Assembly: GCA_905182225.1 (NCBI GenBank)
Contig: CAJJAJ010000029.1
Span: 1 to 64,000 of the forward strand
Source: an uncultured Aquiluna sp.
GTDB taxonomy: Bacteria; Actinomycetota; Actinomycetes; Actinomycetales; Microbacteriaceae
Direction: 5' to 3'
Length of the DNA stretch: 64,000 nucleotides
Shown here one piece after another: positions 52,268-60,762 of this stretch; position 1 is the first letter of the stretch, and each line of letters opens with the position of its first letter. The position numbers and the translations under genes were made by a program. The notes under the pieces are model-generated. The model ran no database searches. It worked only from the letters and a program-made list of their open reading frames with translations, and was not told the origin of the DNA.

Positions 52268-53884
52268 ATGAGCAACATGTCAGCACGCAGGCGTTGGATC
52301 GGACTGGTCTTCATCTCAATGGCCATTTCTCTGGTGATCATCGACGGAACCATCGTCAACACAATTTTCCCGGCCATCATTGAGGAACTTGATTTGTCAT
52401 CCACTGAGGTTCAGTGGGTTCAAGAAAGCTACATCTTGGTCTTTGCCTCCTTGCTGTTGGTCTTTGGCTCACTTGCCGACCGCTTCGGCAGAAAGCGAAT
52501 TCTAAACCTTGGAATCGTGGTCTTCATCATCGCTTCGGTTTGGGCTGGTCTGACCGAGTCTTCAACCGAGTTGATTTTGGCAAGGGTTGTTCAAGGCGTC
52601 GGTGGTGCGATGGTGCTCCCAACAACACTTTCTCTGGTCAATGCAAACTTCCAGGGCCGCGAACGCGGAATTGCATTTGGAATTTGGGGATCAACTATCG
52701 GTGGCATGGTGGCCGTTGGTCCGGTACTTGGCGGCTGGTTGGCAACAGACTTTACTTGGCGCTGGGCGTTCATGATCAACCTGCCGCTTGGAATCATTAT
52801 TTTGGCCGGGCTTCTTTGGCTAGTTCCAGAATCAAAGTCTCCGCAGCGTGCCGGTGGCATCGACTGGATCGGAGCAGTTATCTCCGTGGTCATGTTCTCG
52901 ACCTTGGTGTTTGGTCTTATTGAAGGACGCATCTACGGCTGGTGGGCACAAACTGACAAGCAGTTCAGTCTCGGTGACTTTGCGTGGCCGGCGGACTCAA
53001 TTTCGGTTATTCCAGTTGCCCTTGCTGTATCGATTATTGCGAGCGTTGCGTTTGTGCGCTGGGAAATCAGACAGGAAAAGGCTCACAAAAACGTGATCCT
53101 GGATCTCGGTCTATTTTCAATTACTTCATTTAGAAACGGCTCTATCGCAGCCGGAATCATCTCGATGGGTGAGTTTGGAATCTTGTTCGCACTGCCACTT
53201 TGGCTGCAAAACGTTCTCGGTCTTTCCCCGGTCAGCTCAGGCTTAGTTTTGCTTTGGCTTGCAGGAGGCGCCTTCTTGGCAAGTGCCATCGGTGGCGCAA
53301 TGAGCGGCAAATTGCCTCCGGCAAGAGCCGTCCAGGCTGGAGTGCTGCTTGAATTGGTAGCCGTGATCGGCATCGCGCTTCTGGCCAGCACCGAAAGCGG
53401 CTGGGTCGCGGTTGCTCCGCTGCTGTTCATTTATGGAATCGGTATTGGTTTGGCCACGGCCCAACTAACCGGAGTTGTGATGCAGGATGTGCCGATGGAG
53501 CAAAACGGCCAAGGCTCGGGATCACAATCTACTGTCCGTCAGGTTGGTTCGGCACTGGGTATCGCAGTCCTTGGATCGATGCTATTCACCGGGGTTCAAG
53601 GAAACTTGGAAACCAGGTTGCAGGACACCGGGTTAACTGCCCAGCAGCAGACGCAGGTTATTGAACTTGTTGTTGACTCTGCCGGAGGAGCAATCCCGGT
53701 ACTCGATGAAATACTTCTTCCTCAGCAGGTTTCCCAAGAGGTGGTTGACGAAGTCATCTACCAGTCCGGTGAGGCCTTCACAGAGGGTGTTCACTTGGCT
53801 GCTTGGGCGGCAAGTTTGTTCTTGTTCTTGGGCTTCCTGTCAACCTTCCAGCTTGGAAGAAAATCAAAGGTGCCGCTCGCATAA
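52268..53884 (+). CDS. MFS transporter, DHA2 (EmrB/QacA) type
   Basis: The 538-aa protein has 14 predicted helices. It shows the DHA2 N-terminus (ISLVIIDGTIVNTIFPAIIEELDLSSTEVQWVQESY), the motif A loop LADRFGRKR and motif C WGSTIGGMVAVGPVLGGWLA. Such proteins export drugs or other hydrophobic compounds with protons. It starts 10 bases after the EamA stop, so the two are probably cotranscribed. Substrate is unknown. Confidence 0.88.
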   Translation: MSNMSARRRWIGLVFISMAISLVIIDGTIVNTIFPAIIEELDLSSTEVQWVQESYILVFASLLLVFGSLADRFGRKRILNLGIVVFIIASVWAGLTESSTELILARVVQGVGGAMVLPTTLSLVNANFQGRERGIAFGIWGSTIGGMVAVGPVLGGWLATDFTWRWAFMINLPLGIIILAGLLWLVPESKSPQRAGGIDWIGAVISVVMFSTLVFGLIEGRIYGWWAQTDKQFSLGDFAWPADSISVIPVALAVSIIASVAFVRWEIRQEKAHKNVILDLGLFSITSFRNGSIAAGIISMGEFGILFALPLWLQNVLGLSPVSSGLVLLWLAGGAFLASAIGGAMSGKLPPARAVQAGVLLELVAVIGIALLASTESGWVAVAPLLFIYGIGIGLATAQLTGVVMQDVPMEQNGQGSGSQSTVRQVGSALGIAVLGSMLFTGVQGNLETRLQDTGLTAQQQTQVIELVVDSAGGAIPVLDEILLPQQVSQEVVDEVIYQSGEAFTEGVHLAAWAASLFLFLGFLSTFQLGRKSKVPLA

Positions 53885-53916
53885 CTGGAGCGTTTTTCAT
53901 TGGCTAGGCTTGGGTT

Positions 53917-54300
53917 GTGTCTGAAAACTGGAGAATGGCAGGATACGTCTTTATTGGAGGCGCCCTAGGAACAATGCTTCGGTATTTTCTATCAGAAGCG
54001 ATTTCTGTTACCGCTGAATTTCCCACCGGTGAGTTGATAGCACTGACCACTATCAACCTTCTTGGCGCTCACTTTTTAGGTCTAACCGCAAGACTTCCCT
54101 ACTTCCAAACTTTGTGGTGCAAGTGGCTGTGGGCCTACGGCTTCGCCGGTGGCTTTACCACCATGAGCGCGGTGACGCTCTTTGCGGACATAAACGGGCT
54201 TACCTGGGAGATTTTCGCAATGATGTTTGGTGGCATTGCTAGCTACGGCGCGGGCTGGCACCTTGGCAGAAGGATTCAGCAAAGGGCTGACGCAAAATGA
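53917..54300 (+). CDS. Fluoride channel FluC/CrcB, first subunit
   Basis: The 127-aa protein has four helices and FluC motifs GGALGTMLRYFL, TTINLLGAHFLGL and GFAGGFTTMSAV. The usual Phe in the GGxTTFS segment is Met here. TAGGCT at 53905-53910 lies 6 bases before the GTG. It overlaps the second FluC gene as ATGA; the two probably form a heterodimeric fluoride exporter. Confidence 0.88.
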   Translation: MSENWRMAGYVFIGGALGTMLRYFLSEAISVTAEFPTGELIALTTINLLGAHFLGLTARLPYFQTLWCKWLWAYGFAGGFTTMSAVTLFADINGLTWEIFAMMFGGIASYGAGWHLGRRIQQRADAK

Positions 54301-54644
54301 GTAACCCGATCTTGATGACGCTTTTGATTGGTGTTTTTGGTGGCTTAGGAAGCATCGCACGGGTATTCATGATTCGGTGGGCCGGAGTATTGCCCTTTGG
54401 CCTCTTCCTCACAAATGCCGTGGCAGCGGCTTTGGTTGGTTACATCCACGCGGGAAACTTCGCACAGGATTACCTGGTAATCGGCATTGTTGGACTAGCT
54501 GGCGGCCTATCTACCTTCTCAGGCATAGCTAGGGCTGGCTTTGATTTCTACCATCGCGGACGAATAGCCCAAATGCTCTTGACAGGGGCGATCAGCATAG
54601 TTGTTCCACTACTTACCCTCACACTGGCTTTGAGGTTCACTTAG
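54297..54644 (+). CDS. Fluoride channel FluC/CrcB, second subunit
   Basis: The 115-aa protein has FluC motifs GGLGSIARVFMIRW, LTNAVAAALVGY and GLAGGLSTFSGIARAGFDF, keeping the Phe that the first subunit lacks. It is translated by ATGA overlap from the first subunit. Paired FluC genes are common in Gram-positive bacteria. Confidence 0.88.
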   Translation: MSNPILMTLLIGVFGGLGSIARVFMIRWAGVLPFGLFLTNAVAAALVGYIHAGNFAQDYLVIGIVGLAGGLSTFSGIARAGFDFYHRGRIAQMLLTGAISIVVPLLTLTLALRFT

Positions 54645-54729
54645 CCCTGTTAGACTTTGTAAGTAGATTCCCACAGGTTTCCTGGGTAGCGGTTTTACCC
54701 AGATTAGTTAGAGAAAAAGGGGGCTCGCC

Positions 54730-54915
54730 ATGGGGCGTGGCCGTCAAAAAGCTAAGAACACCAAGGTTGCCAGAGAGCTTAAGTACTACAGCCCGGCAAC
54801 CGATTACTCTGCGCTTGAAGCAGAACTCAGTCACGCACCAGAGGGTGAGCCTCAATATGAGGACAAATGGGCTGACCTGTATGACGACGAAGAGACCGAA
54901 GAAGAGCCTGCCTAG
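54730..54915 (+). CDS. DUF3073 family protein
   Basis: The 61-aa protein is an actinobacterial conserved family: MGRGRQKAKNTKVARELKYYSP, a basic start, then an acidic end EDKWADLYDDEETEEEPA. Function is unknown. AAAAAGGGGG precedes the ATG, so its mRNA carries a leader. It abuts the next minus-strand gene with no gap. Confidence 0.9.
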   Translation: MGRGRQKAKNTKVARELKYYSPATDYSALEAELSHAPEGEPQYEDKWADLYDDEETEEEPA

Positions 54916-55287
54916 CTACCAAGCAGTTGCAGCAACAACCAGCCCAACTAAAATCTCGAGATTGATTCTAGAATCCGAGTAGTCCTCGGTCATTGCGAAA
55001 CTTTCACCATCTTCAGAGGCAATTCGAACCGTTAAGTCCGCATTCTCAAGATAAGCAACTGCCTCTTGCTTGCTCATTCCAATAACCTGACATCCGGCCA
55101 ACTTGGTCTCGGCATGCTTTTCAGAGAATTGATCGGGACTGGTGTCAATGAAGCAAAGCTCGTTTGGAGAATCAAGAACACTTGAAACTGAAGCGTTGCT
55201 TGCCCCGGTTATCAGGCCAATCACGAATGCGGCCGAAGCCAGCAGCAAGCCAATTGCCGCGACAACGGCAGTTTGTTTATTTGGCAT
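54916..55287 (-). CDS. Hypothetical membrane-anchored protein
   Basis: I do not recognise this 123-aa product. It has an N-terminal helix (about 5-28), then an extracytoplasmic part with two Cys (CFIDT, GCQVIG), and a hydrophobic C-terminal end (NLEILVGLVVAATAW). ATG 55287 lies in the last codons of purM, an 11-base overlap; an in-frame TTG at 55296 is an alternative. Confidence 0.6.
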   Translation of the reverse strand: MPNKQTAVVAAIGLLLASAAFVIGLITGASNASVSSVLDSPNELCFIDTSPDQFSEKHAETKLAGCQVIGMSKQEAVAYLENADLTVRIASEDGESFAMTEDYSDSRINLEILVGLVVAATAW

Positions 55288-56383
55288 ACTCCCCAACTAG
55301 TCGGACCGAGCCGCCGTGCGTGCCCTTCGCGGAAGACAAATATCCTTTTGATTCTGCGTTTTCAGGCTTTGGCTCTATTGCACCTAGTTGCCAGCTTGAG
55401 ACGCCAAGCTCTCTAAGGCTTCCCATGATTGCGGAAGCACTGTCCTCACGAACGACAATTGCAAAGCCAAGACCTAGGTTCCAAGTTGATTCCAAGTCAA
55501 ATAGGTCGATGCCAGCTGACTCAGCAAGAACCTGGAAGACCGGTTGTGGCTGCCAGGTTGAGCGCTGAACATCCAAGGAAACATGAGCAGGTAAAACTCT
55601 AGAAAGGTTTGCCGCAATGCCACCCCCGGTGATGTGGCTCATGGTCGAGAACTTATTTTGGTAGCGAACATCTTGAAGCAGCTTGTTTAGAACTCCGGTA
55701 TAGAGGGCGGTTGGCTCCAAAAGTTCTTCGCCCAAAGTTCTTCCAAACTCCGCAATCAGATCGGTGTATTGCCAGTTGTTATCGGCAACAATCTTTCGAA
55801 CCAATGAGTAGCCATTTGAGTGCAAGCCCGATGATTGCAGCCCTAAAACGACATCGCCAACTTGGACTTTTTCGCTAGATAGAATCTTGTCCTTTTCAAC
55901 GACTCCGACTGCGGCCCCCGCCACGTCATACTCGTTGGGCTCTAGGAGTCCTGGGTGTTCGGCCGTTTCGCCACCAACTAGGGCTACATCCACAGCCTTA
56001 CAGGCCTTAGCGATCCCTCTGACAATGTCTGCTATTCGCGCCGGCTCCAATTGACCGCAGGCTATGTAATCGGTCATAAACAAACTGCGAGCGCCGGTTA
56101 CCACGATGTCGTCAACAACCATGCCCACTAAGTCTTGGCCAATGGTGTCGTGCTTATCCATCGCTTGAGCGATGGCAACCTTTGTGCCAACGCCGTCGGT
56201 AGAGGTTGCAAGAATTGGGTGGTCGTAGGATTTCAAGATGCTGGCGTCGATCATGCCGGCAAAGCCGCCAAATCCGCCGAGAACCAGATTGTTGTGGGTG
56301 GCCGAAACAGCCTGTTTCATAAGTTCTACGGCTTTGTCACCGGCTTCAGTGTCAACTCCAGAGGCTGCGTAGGGATTGGTCAT
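55277..56383 (-). CDS. purM: Phosphoribosylformylglycinamidine cyclo-ligase
   Basis: PurM makes aminoimidazole ribotide in purine synthesis. The 368-aa protein shows YAASGVDTEAGDKAVELM, FGGFAGMID, ILATSTDGVGTKVAIAQ, ALVGGETAEHPG and GLQSSGLHSNGYSLVRKI, all diagnostic. ATG overlaps the purF stop as ATGA. Confidence 0.97.
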   Translation of the reverse strand: MTNPYAASGVDTEAGDKAVELMKQAVSATHNNLVLGGFGGFAGMIDASILKSYDHPILATSTDGVGTKVAIAQAMDKHDTIGQDLVGMVVDDIVVTGARSLFMTDYIACGQLEPARIADIVRGIAKACKAVDVALVGGETAEHPGLLEPNEYDVAGAAVGVVEKDKILSSEKVQVGDVVLGLQSSGLHSNGYSLVRKIVADNNWQYTDLIAEFGRTLGEELLEPTALYTGVLNKLLQDVRYQNKFSTMSHITGGGIAANLSRVLPAHVSLDVQRSTWQPQPVFQVLAESAGIDLFDLESTWNLGLGFAIVVREDSASAIMGSLRELGVSSWQLGAIEPKPENAESKGYLSSAKGTHGGSVRLVGEYAK

Positions 56384-57879
56384 GAGTTGTGCACGTGCCC
56401 CTCTGCCTCGATGGTTGCCACTGAGCGTTCCAACAGGTTCTTGCCCAAACGATCTGCGGCGGGGAGCTCTATTGGATATTTACCGGTGAAACACGCGGTG
56501 CAGAGCTTTTCCTCTGGTTGGTTGGTCGCTTCGACCATCCCATCCTTGGAAAGGTAACCGAGAGAATCCGCTCCGATTGATTGCCTAATGTCATCCATGG
56601 CAAGACCAGAAGCTAACAATTCCGCTCTCGATGCAAAATCAATACCGTAGAAACATGGCCAGGTGATTGGCGGGCTAGAAATTCGAACGTGAACCTCGGC
56701 CGCTCCTGCTTCTTTCAGCATCTTTACCAGAGCGCGCTGAGTATTACCTCTAACGATCGAATCGTCCACCACAATTAGGCGCTTGCCCGCAATTACCGCC
56801 TTGAGCGGATTCAGTTTCAGCCTGATGCCCAATTGGCGAATTGTCTGGGAGGGCTCAATGAAGGTTCTTCCTACGTAAGCATTCTTTACCAGTCCGTGCC
56901 CAAAAGGAATACCGGACTGTTCGCTGTAGCCGATGGCAGCAGGTGTTCCAGACTCTGGAGTCGGCATGACCAAGTCGGCCTCGACTGGATGCTCTTTGGC
57001 TAAGGTTCGACCCATTTCAACTCTTGCCTCGTAAACCACGCGACCACTTATCGCCGTGTCGGGTCTGGCTAGATACACATACTCAAACACGCAGCCGGCT
57101 CGTTTTTCCTCAGCAAACTTAGAAGATCGAAGTCCATTTTCGTCAATAGCAATCAGTTCGCCTGGCTCAACCTCGCGAACGTAAGAAGCTCCAACAATAT
57201 CGAGTGCAGCCGACTCGGATGCAACCACCCAGCCGCGCTCTAATCGTCCAAGAACAAGCGGCCTGACGCCTTGAGGGTCTCTTGCCGCATACAAAGTTGA
57301 TTCATCCATGAACACCAGGCAGTAAGCACCCTTGACTTTTGGTAGTAGCTCAATCGCAGTTTGCTCCAGAGAGCTATCCGGGTTTCCAGTTAGAAGCGCG
57401 GTCAGCACAGCGGTGTCAGTGGTATTACCCCCGCGAAGTTCCGATTCGTGTTTCGGGTAGCGCACATCGAGCAGTTCTAGTAGCTCAGCGGTGTTAGTCA
57501 GGTTGCCGTTGTGGCCAAGTGCGACAGTGCCGTAGGCAGTCCTTCCAAGGGTTGGCTGAGCATTTCTCCAATGCGAAGCACCCGTGGTTGAGTAACGAGT
57601 GTGGCCGACGGCAATGTGGCCCTTCAGGGATTCCAGTGCCGCCTCGTTAAAAACCTGTGAAACCAGCCCCATGTCTTTATAAACCAAAATGTTTTCACCG
57701 GTGGAAGTCGCAATGCCGGCAGACTCTTGACCTCGGTGCTGAAGTGCGTAAAGACCAAAATAAGTAAGTTTAGAAACTTCTTCGCCAGGCGCCCAGACTC
57801 CAAAAACTCCGCACTGGTCCTGCGGACCTTTCTCGCCGGGGAGAATGTCGTGGTTTAGTTTTCCGTCACCGCGCATCAC
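56380..57879 (-). CDS. purF: Amidophosphoribosyltransferase
   Basis: PurF is the first enzyme of purine synthesis. The 499-aa protein has an N-terminal glutaminase with Cys nucleophile in QCGVFGVWAP preceded by a propeptide of about 21 residues, ALQHRGQESAGIA, and the PRPP loop LIVVDDSIVRGNTQRALV. Start is GTG 57879, overlapping the small upstream gene as GTGA. Confidence 0.97.
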   Translation of the reverse strand: MMRGDGKLNHDILPGEKGPQDQCGVFGVWAPGEEVSKLTYFGLYALQHRGQESAGIATSTGENILVYKDMGLVSQVFNEAALESLKGHIAVGHTRYSTTGASHWRNAQPTLGRTAYGTVALGHNGNLTNTAELLELLDVRYPKHESELRGGNTTDTAVLTALLTGNPDSSLEQTAIELLPKVKGAYCLVFMDESTLYAARDPQGVRPLVLGRLERGWVVASESAALDIVGASYVREVEPGELIAIDENGLRSSKFAEEKRAGCVFEYVYLARPDTAISGRVVYEARVEMGRTLAKEHPVEADLVMPTPESGTPAAIGYSEQSGIPFGHGLVKNAYVGRTFIEPSQTIRQLGIRLKLNPLKAVIAGKRLIVVDDSIVRGNTQRALVKMLKEAGAAEVHVRISSPPITWPCFYGIDFASRAELLASGLAMDDIRQSIGADSLGYLSKDGMVEATNQPEEKLCTACFTGKYPIELPAADRLGKNLLERSVATIEAEGHVHNS

Positions 57880-58157
57880 TGACTCACTCTGTTGACTACT
57901 GCTCGTTTGGTGCGACGCGAGGAAATTAGGTCAAAGGCAATTGCAAACACAACACCTAGACCAAGCCCGAGGCTTCCCAGAGCCACCAGCAACAAGCCAA
58001 GAACATTCGCATTAGATCTAGTGGCATCAGGAATAAGCAGGTTCAAACCAAAAGCCAGCAAAACCCCAAGCACTGCACCTGTTAGCGCGAAGGCTAGAAC
58101 CTTGGGCGCGCGACGGATTTCTACTTCCTCAGATTTGTCTTGATTTTTTTTGGCCAC
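57876..58157 (-). CDS. Small two-helix membrane protein, unknown
   Basis: The 93-aa product has two membrane helices (about 20-40 and 50-72), charged ends (KKNQDKSEEVEIRRAPK at the start, RRTKRAVVNRVSQ at the end) and no recognised domain. TATATT lies 5 bases before the GTG. It leads the purF-purM transcript by GTGA overlap. Confidence 0.65.
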   Translation of the reverse strand: MAKKNQDKSEEVEIRRAPKVLAFALTGAVLGVLLAFGLNLLIPDATRSNANVLGLLLVALGSLGLGLGVVFAIAFDLISSRRTKRAVVNRVSQ

Positions 58158-58209
58158 GGCTCAATATAATCACGCAATTGCCGCTCGCTACCGAATCAGA
58201 ACGAAACGG

Positions 58210-58551
58210 CTAACTTTTGGATGGAAAAACCCTTGCCAGCTCACTAGTTTTTTCACCGGAGAAATGGCAGCCAGGCTTCGTTCTAGCCTCGTCAAAAGTC
58301 ATGTCACCCGAGCAAAGTGCGATAAACACCTCTGGACTAAGCTCCACAACATTTGGTGGGGTGCCCCTGCGGTGATTCATGCCCTCGATGCATTGAACTG
58401 CCCCAAATGGTGGCACTCGTAATTCAACCGTTCCACCGCGGTGGTTTTTTTCAATCTGCTGCAGCAAGTATCGAACTGCAGTTGGCAGTTGTTCCGCAAG
58501 ATCGGCCATGGCAGCTTGCCCATCCGATTCCGAAATCTGTTTTCCTGCCAT
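58210..58551 (-). CDS. Sterol-carrier-type SCP_3 family protein
   Basis: The 113-aa protein matches the bacterial SCP ortholog family found beside actinobacterial purine genes: TAVRYLLQQIEKNHRGGTVELRVPPFGAVQCIEG, and VVELSPEVFIALCSGDMTFDEA. Function is unknown despite the sterol-carrier name. CATAAT lies 6 bases before the ATG, a leaderless layout. Confidence 0.85.
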   Translation of the reverse strand: MAGKQISESDGQAAMADLAEQLPTAVRYLLQQIEKNHRGGTVELRVPPFGAVQCIEGMNHRRGTPPNVVELSPEVFIALCSGDMTFDEARTKPGCHFSGEKTSELARVFPSKS

Positions 58552-58605
58552 CTAACAATTATGGCGAGTGTGGCCGGACTTACTCGAATTGGTAAACTCT
58601 TGCAA

Positions 58606-59841
58606 ATGAAGATTTTGGTCGTAGGTTCCGGTGCAAGAGAGCACGCGATTATCAAGGCGCTTATCAGAACCGGCACCGATGCCAACGACATCGTTTGTGC
58701 TCCAGGAAACAAATACATAGCCAAACAGGTCGAGGTTCGAGCCCTTGATGATGCCTGTGACAAGCTTGCGGTCACCAGAATTGCCCTCGAAGAAGCAGTT
58801 GACTTGGCCGTTATCGGCCCGGAGGCACCGCTGGTTGCCGGAGTGGCAGACGCCCTTCGAACCCAAGGTATTCAAGTTTTTGGGCCGAATCAAAAGGCTG
58901 CTGCCCTAGAGGGAAGCAAGCAGTTTGCCAAAGAGGTAATGGCCGCTCAGGACATCCCAACCGGAATGTCCAGACGCTGCGACACAATCTCAGAAGTACA
59001 AGCAGCAATGGACCAGTTTGGCGCTCCCTATGTGATTAAGGCCGACGGACTTGCGGCAGGAAAGGGTGTTGTTGTCACTCGAGACAAACAAGAAGCCCTT
59101 GATCACGCAGCCAAGTTTTTGGACGAGGGCGTTTTAGTCGAGGAGTTTTTGGAGGGCGAAGAGGTAAGCCTGTTTTTCCTTTCTGACGGAACGAACGTCA
59201 TGCCACTTAGTCCTGCCCAGGATTACAAGCGGGCATTTGATAACAATGAGGGCCCAAACACCGGTGGCATGGGAGCCTACTCGCCACTTCCATGGCTTCC
59301 CGAGGGCTTCGTCGCGGAAGTCACAAAAAGAATTGCTCAGCCCACAATCAATGAACTAAAGAAGCTAGACGCTGAATTTATTGGTCTGCTCTACTGCGGA
59401 CTGATCATTACGGACCGCGGAATCAGGGTCATTGAATACAACGCTCGATTTGGTGACCCGGAGACTCAAGTTGTGTTGGCAAGGCTGACAACGAATCTTG
59501 CCGAGTTACTAATGAGTGCCGCCAGCGGCAAATTAGATGTTGGACCGGTAGCCGAGTTTTCAGACAAGGTTGCGGTGACCGTTGTCCTAGCATCTGAGGG
59601 GTACCCGGTAACAAGTGCGCCAGTTCGTGAAGTCAGCGGCATTGAAAGTGCCGAGAGTATGGACGATGTTGAAATCTGTAAGGCCGGTGACACCGGAAGA
59701 GTGCTTTCGGTTGTTGGCCTTGCCGATTCATTTCCAGAGGCTAGGGCACTTGCCTACGAGGGCATGTCCAGAATCAAGCTCGAAGGCTCGCACTTCCGCA
59801 CCGACATTGCGCTAAAGCTTCAAGAGAAAGCTGCCGGCTAA
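58606..59841 (+). CDS. purD: Phosphoribosylamine-glycine ligase
   Basis: PurD is an ATP-grasp enzyme of purine synthesis. The 411-aa protein starts MKILVVGSGAREHAIIKAL, with YVIKADGLAAGKGVVVT and GGMGAYSPLPWLPE and YNARFGDPETQVVL. ATG 58606, 7 bases after TAAACT (58593-58598), gives a family-length N-terminus; the frame extending further left is not conserved. Confidence 0.96.
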   Translation: MKILVVGSGAREHAIIKALIRTGTDANDIVCAPGNKYIAKQVEVRALDDACDKLAVTRIALEEAVDLAVIGPEAPLVAGVADALRTQGIQVFGPNQKAAALEGSKQFAKEVMAAQDIPTGMSRRCDTISEVQAAMDQFGAPYVIKADGLAAGKGVVVTRDKQEALDHAAKFLDEGVLVEEFLEGEEVSLFFLSDGTNVMPLSPAQDYKRAFDNNEGPNTGGMGAYSPLPWLPEGFVAEVTKRIAQPTINELKKLDAEFIGLLYCGLIITDRGIRVIEYNARFGDPETQVVLARLTTNLAELLMSAASGKLDVGPVAEFSDKVAVTVVLASEGYPVTSAPVREVSGIESAESMDDVEICKAGDTGRVLSVVGLADSFPEARALAYEGMSRIKLEGSHFRTDIALKLQEKAAG

Positions 59842-60690
59842 ATGGAGATTCCGGGCTTTAGTCATCTTTACTCGGGCAAAATTCGAGATCTTTACACCCC
59901 AGAGGCACCGGAGTTCCAACACCTGGTCTTAGTGGTTGCAAGTGATCGCATCAGCGCTTTTGACACTGTCCACTCGCCCGAGATCCCAGGCAAAGGCGAA
60001 AACCTAACCGGGCTCACCAACTTTTGGTTTGACCGGCTTGATGTCCCAAACCACAGAAGTGACGAACTACTAATTCCAGAGATCGTAAAAGACCGGGCGA
60101 TGATTGCCAAGCGCTTAGACATGTATCCGGTTGAGTGCGTCGTCCGGGGTTACATTTCTGGCTCTGGCTGGAGCGAGTATTTGGAGACCGGCGCAATTTG
60201 CGATGTCAAGCTCCCGGCCGGTCTCCAATTTGGTGACAAGCTGCCGGAGCCAATTTTTACACCCGCCTTCAAAGCCGAGCTCGGTGAAAAAGATCAGAAC
60301 ATAAACTTTGAAGCGACGGTCAAGCTCGTGGGCAAGGAAATCGCCGAAAAACTTCGCGAGACCAGCCTAAAAATCTTCGAAATAGCAAGCCATGTAGCTA
60401 GTGAGTCTGGGCTGATTCTTGCCGACACCAAGTTTGAATTTGGCAATGACCCGAAGACCAACGTTCTCACTCTCGGCGATGAGGTTCTGACACCTGACAG
60501 TTCTCGCTTTTGGGACCAGGAACTTTGGATTCAAGGAGTAAGGGACCAAAGCTTTGATAAGCAAGGAGTTAGAAACTGGCTCAAAGAAAACTGGGATCTA
60601 AAAACCGCTCCGCCGGTGTTGCCAAATCAAATAGTTAGTGAAACTTCCGCCAAGTATGAAGAGCTCTCTAACCGCCTGGGAGCTATCTAA
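59842..60690 (+). CDS. purC: Phosphoribosylaminoimidazole-succinocarboxamide synthase
   Basis: PurC makes SAICAR. The 282-aa protein shows LYSGKIRDLY, VASDRISAFDTVHSPEIPGKG, MYPVECVVRGYISGSGWSEY and LADTKFEFG, typical of the family. The ATG starts directly after the purD stop, so the two form one operon. Confidence 0.96.
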   Translation: MEIPGFSHLYSGKIRDLYTPEAPEFQHLVLVVASDRISAFDTVHSPEIPGKGENLTGLTNFWFDRLDVPNHRSDELLIPEIVKDRAMIAKRLDMYPVECVVRGYISGSGWSEYLETGAICDVKLPAGLQFGDKLPEPIFTPAFKAELGEKDQNINFEATVKLVGKEIAEKLRETSLKIFEIASHVASESGLILADTKFEFGNDPKTNVLTLGDEVLTPDSSRFWDQELWIQGVRDQSFDKQGVRNWLKENWDLKTAPPVLPNQIVSETSAKYEELSNRLGAI

Positions 60691-60692
60691 CG

Positions 60693-60762
60693 TAGACTGG
60701 CCGTTATTCGAGGCGCAGATTTACGCGCCCACCCCTGTCCGGCAACCAAAGAAGCCAAGAAT
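60693..60762 (+). promoter_or_regulatory. Promoter and structured leader of SulP gene
   Basis: TAGACT at 60693-60698 would start an RNA near 60705, leaving a leader of about 58 bases. It contains the hairpin GGCGC(8 nt)GCGCC at 60712-60729 and then CCGGCAACC at 60738-60746. That last string also occurs in SAM-I and SAM-IV riboswitch cores, but the rest of those structures is not evident. Confidence 0.3.

Noticed and set aside
51400-53884. EamA plus DHA2 transporters as part of a biosynthetic gene cluster
   Set aside because: No biosynthetic genes flank them; both neighbours are tRNAs and FluC genes.
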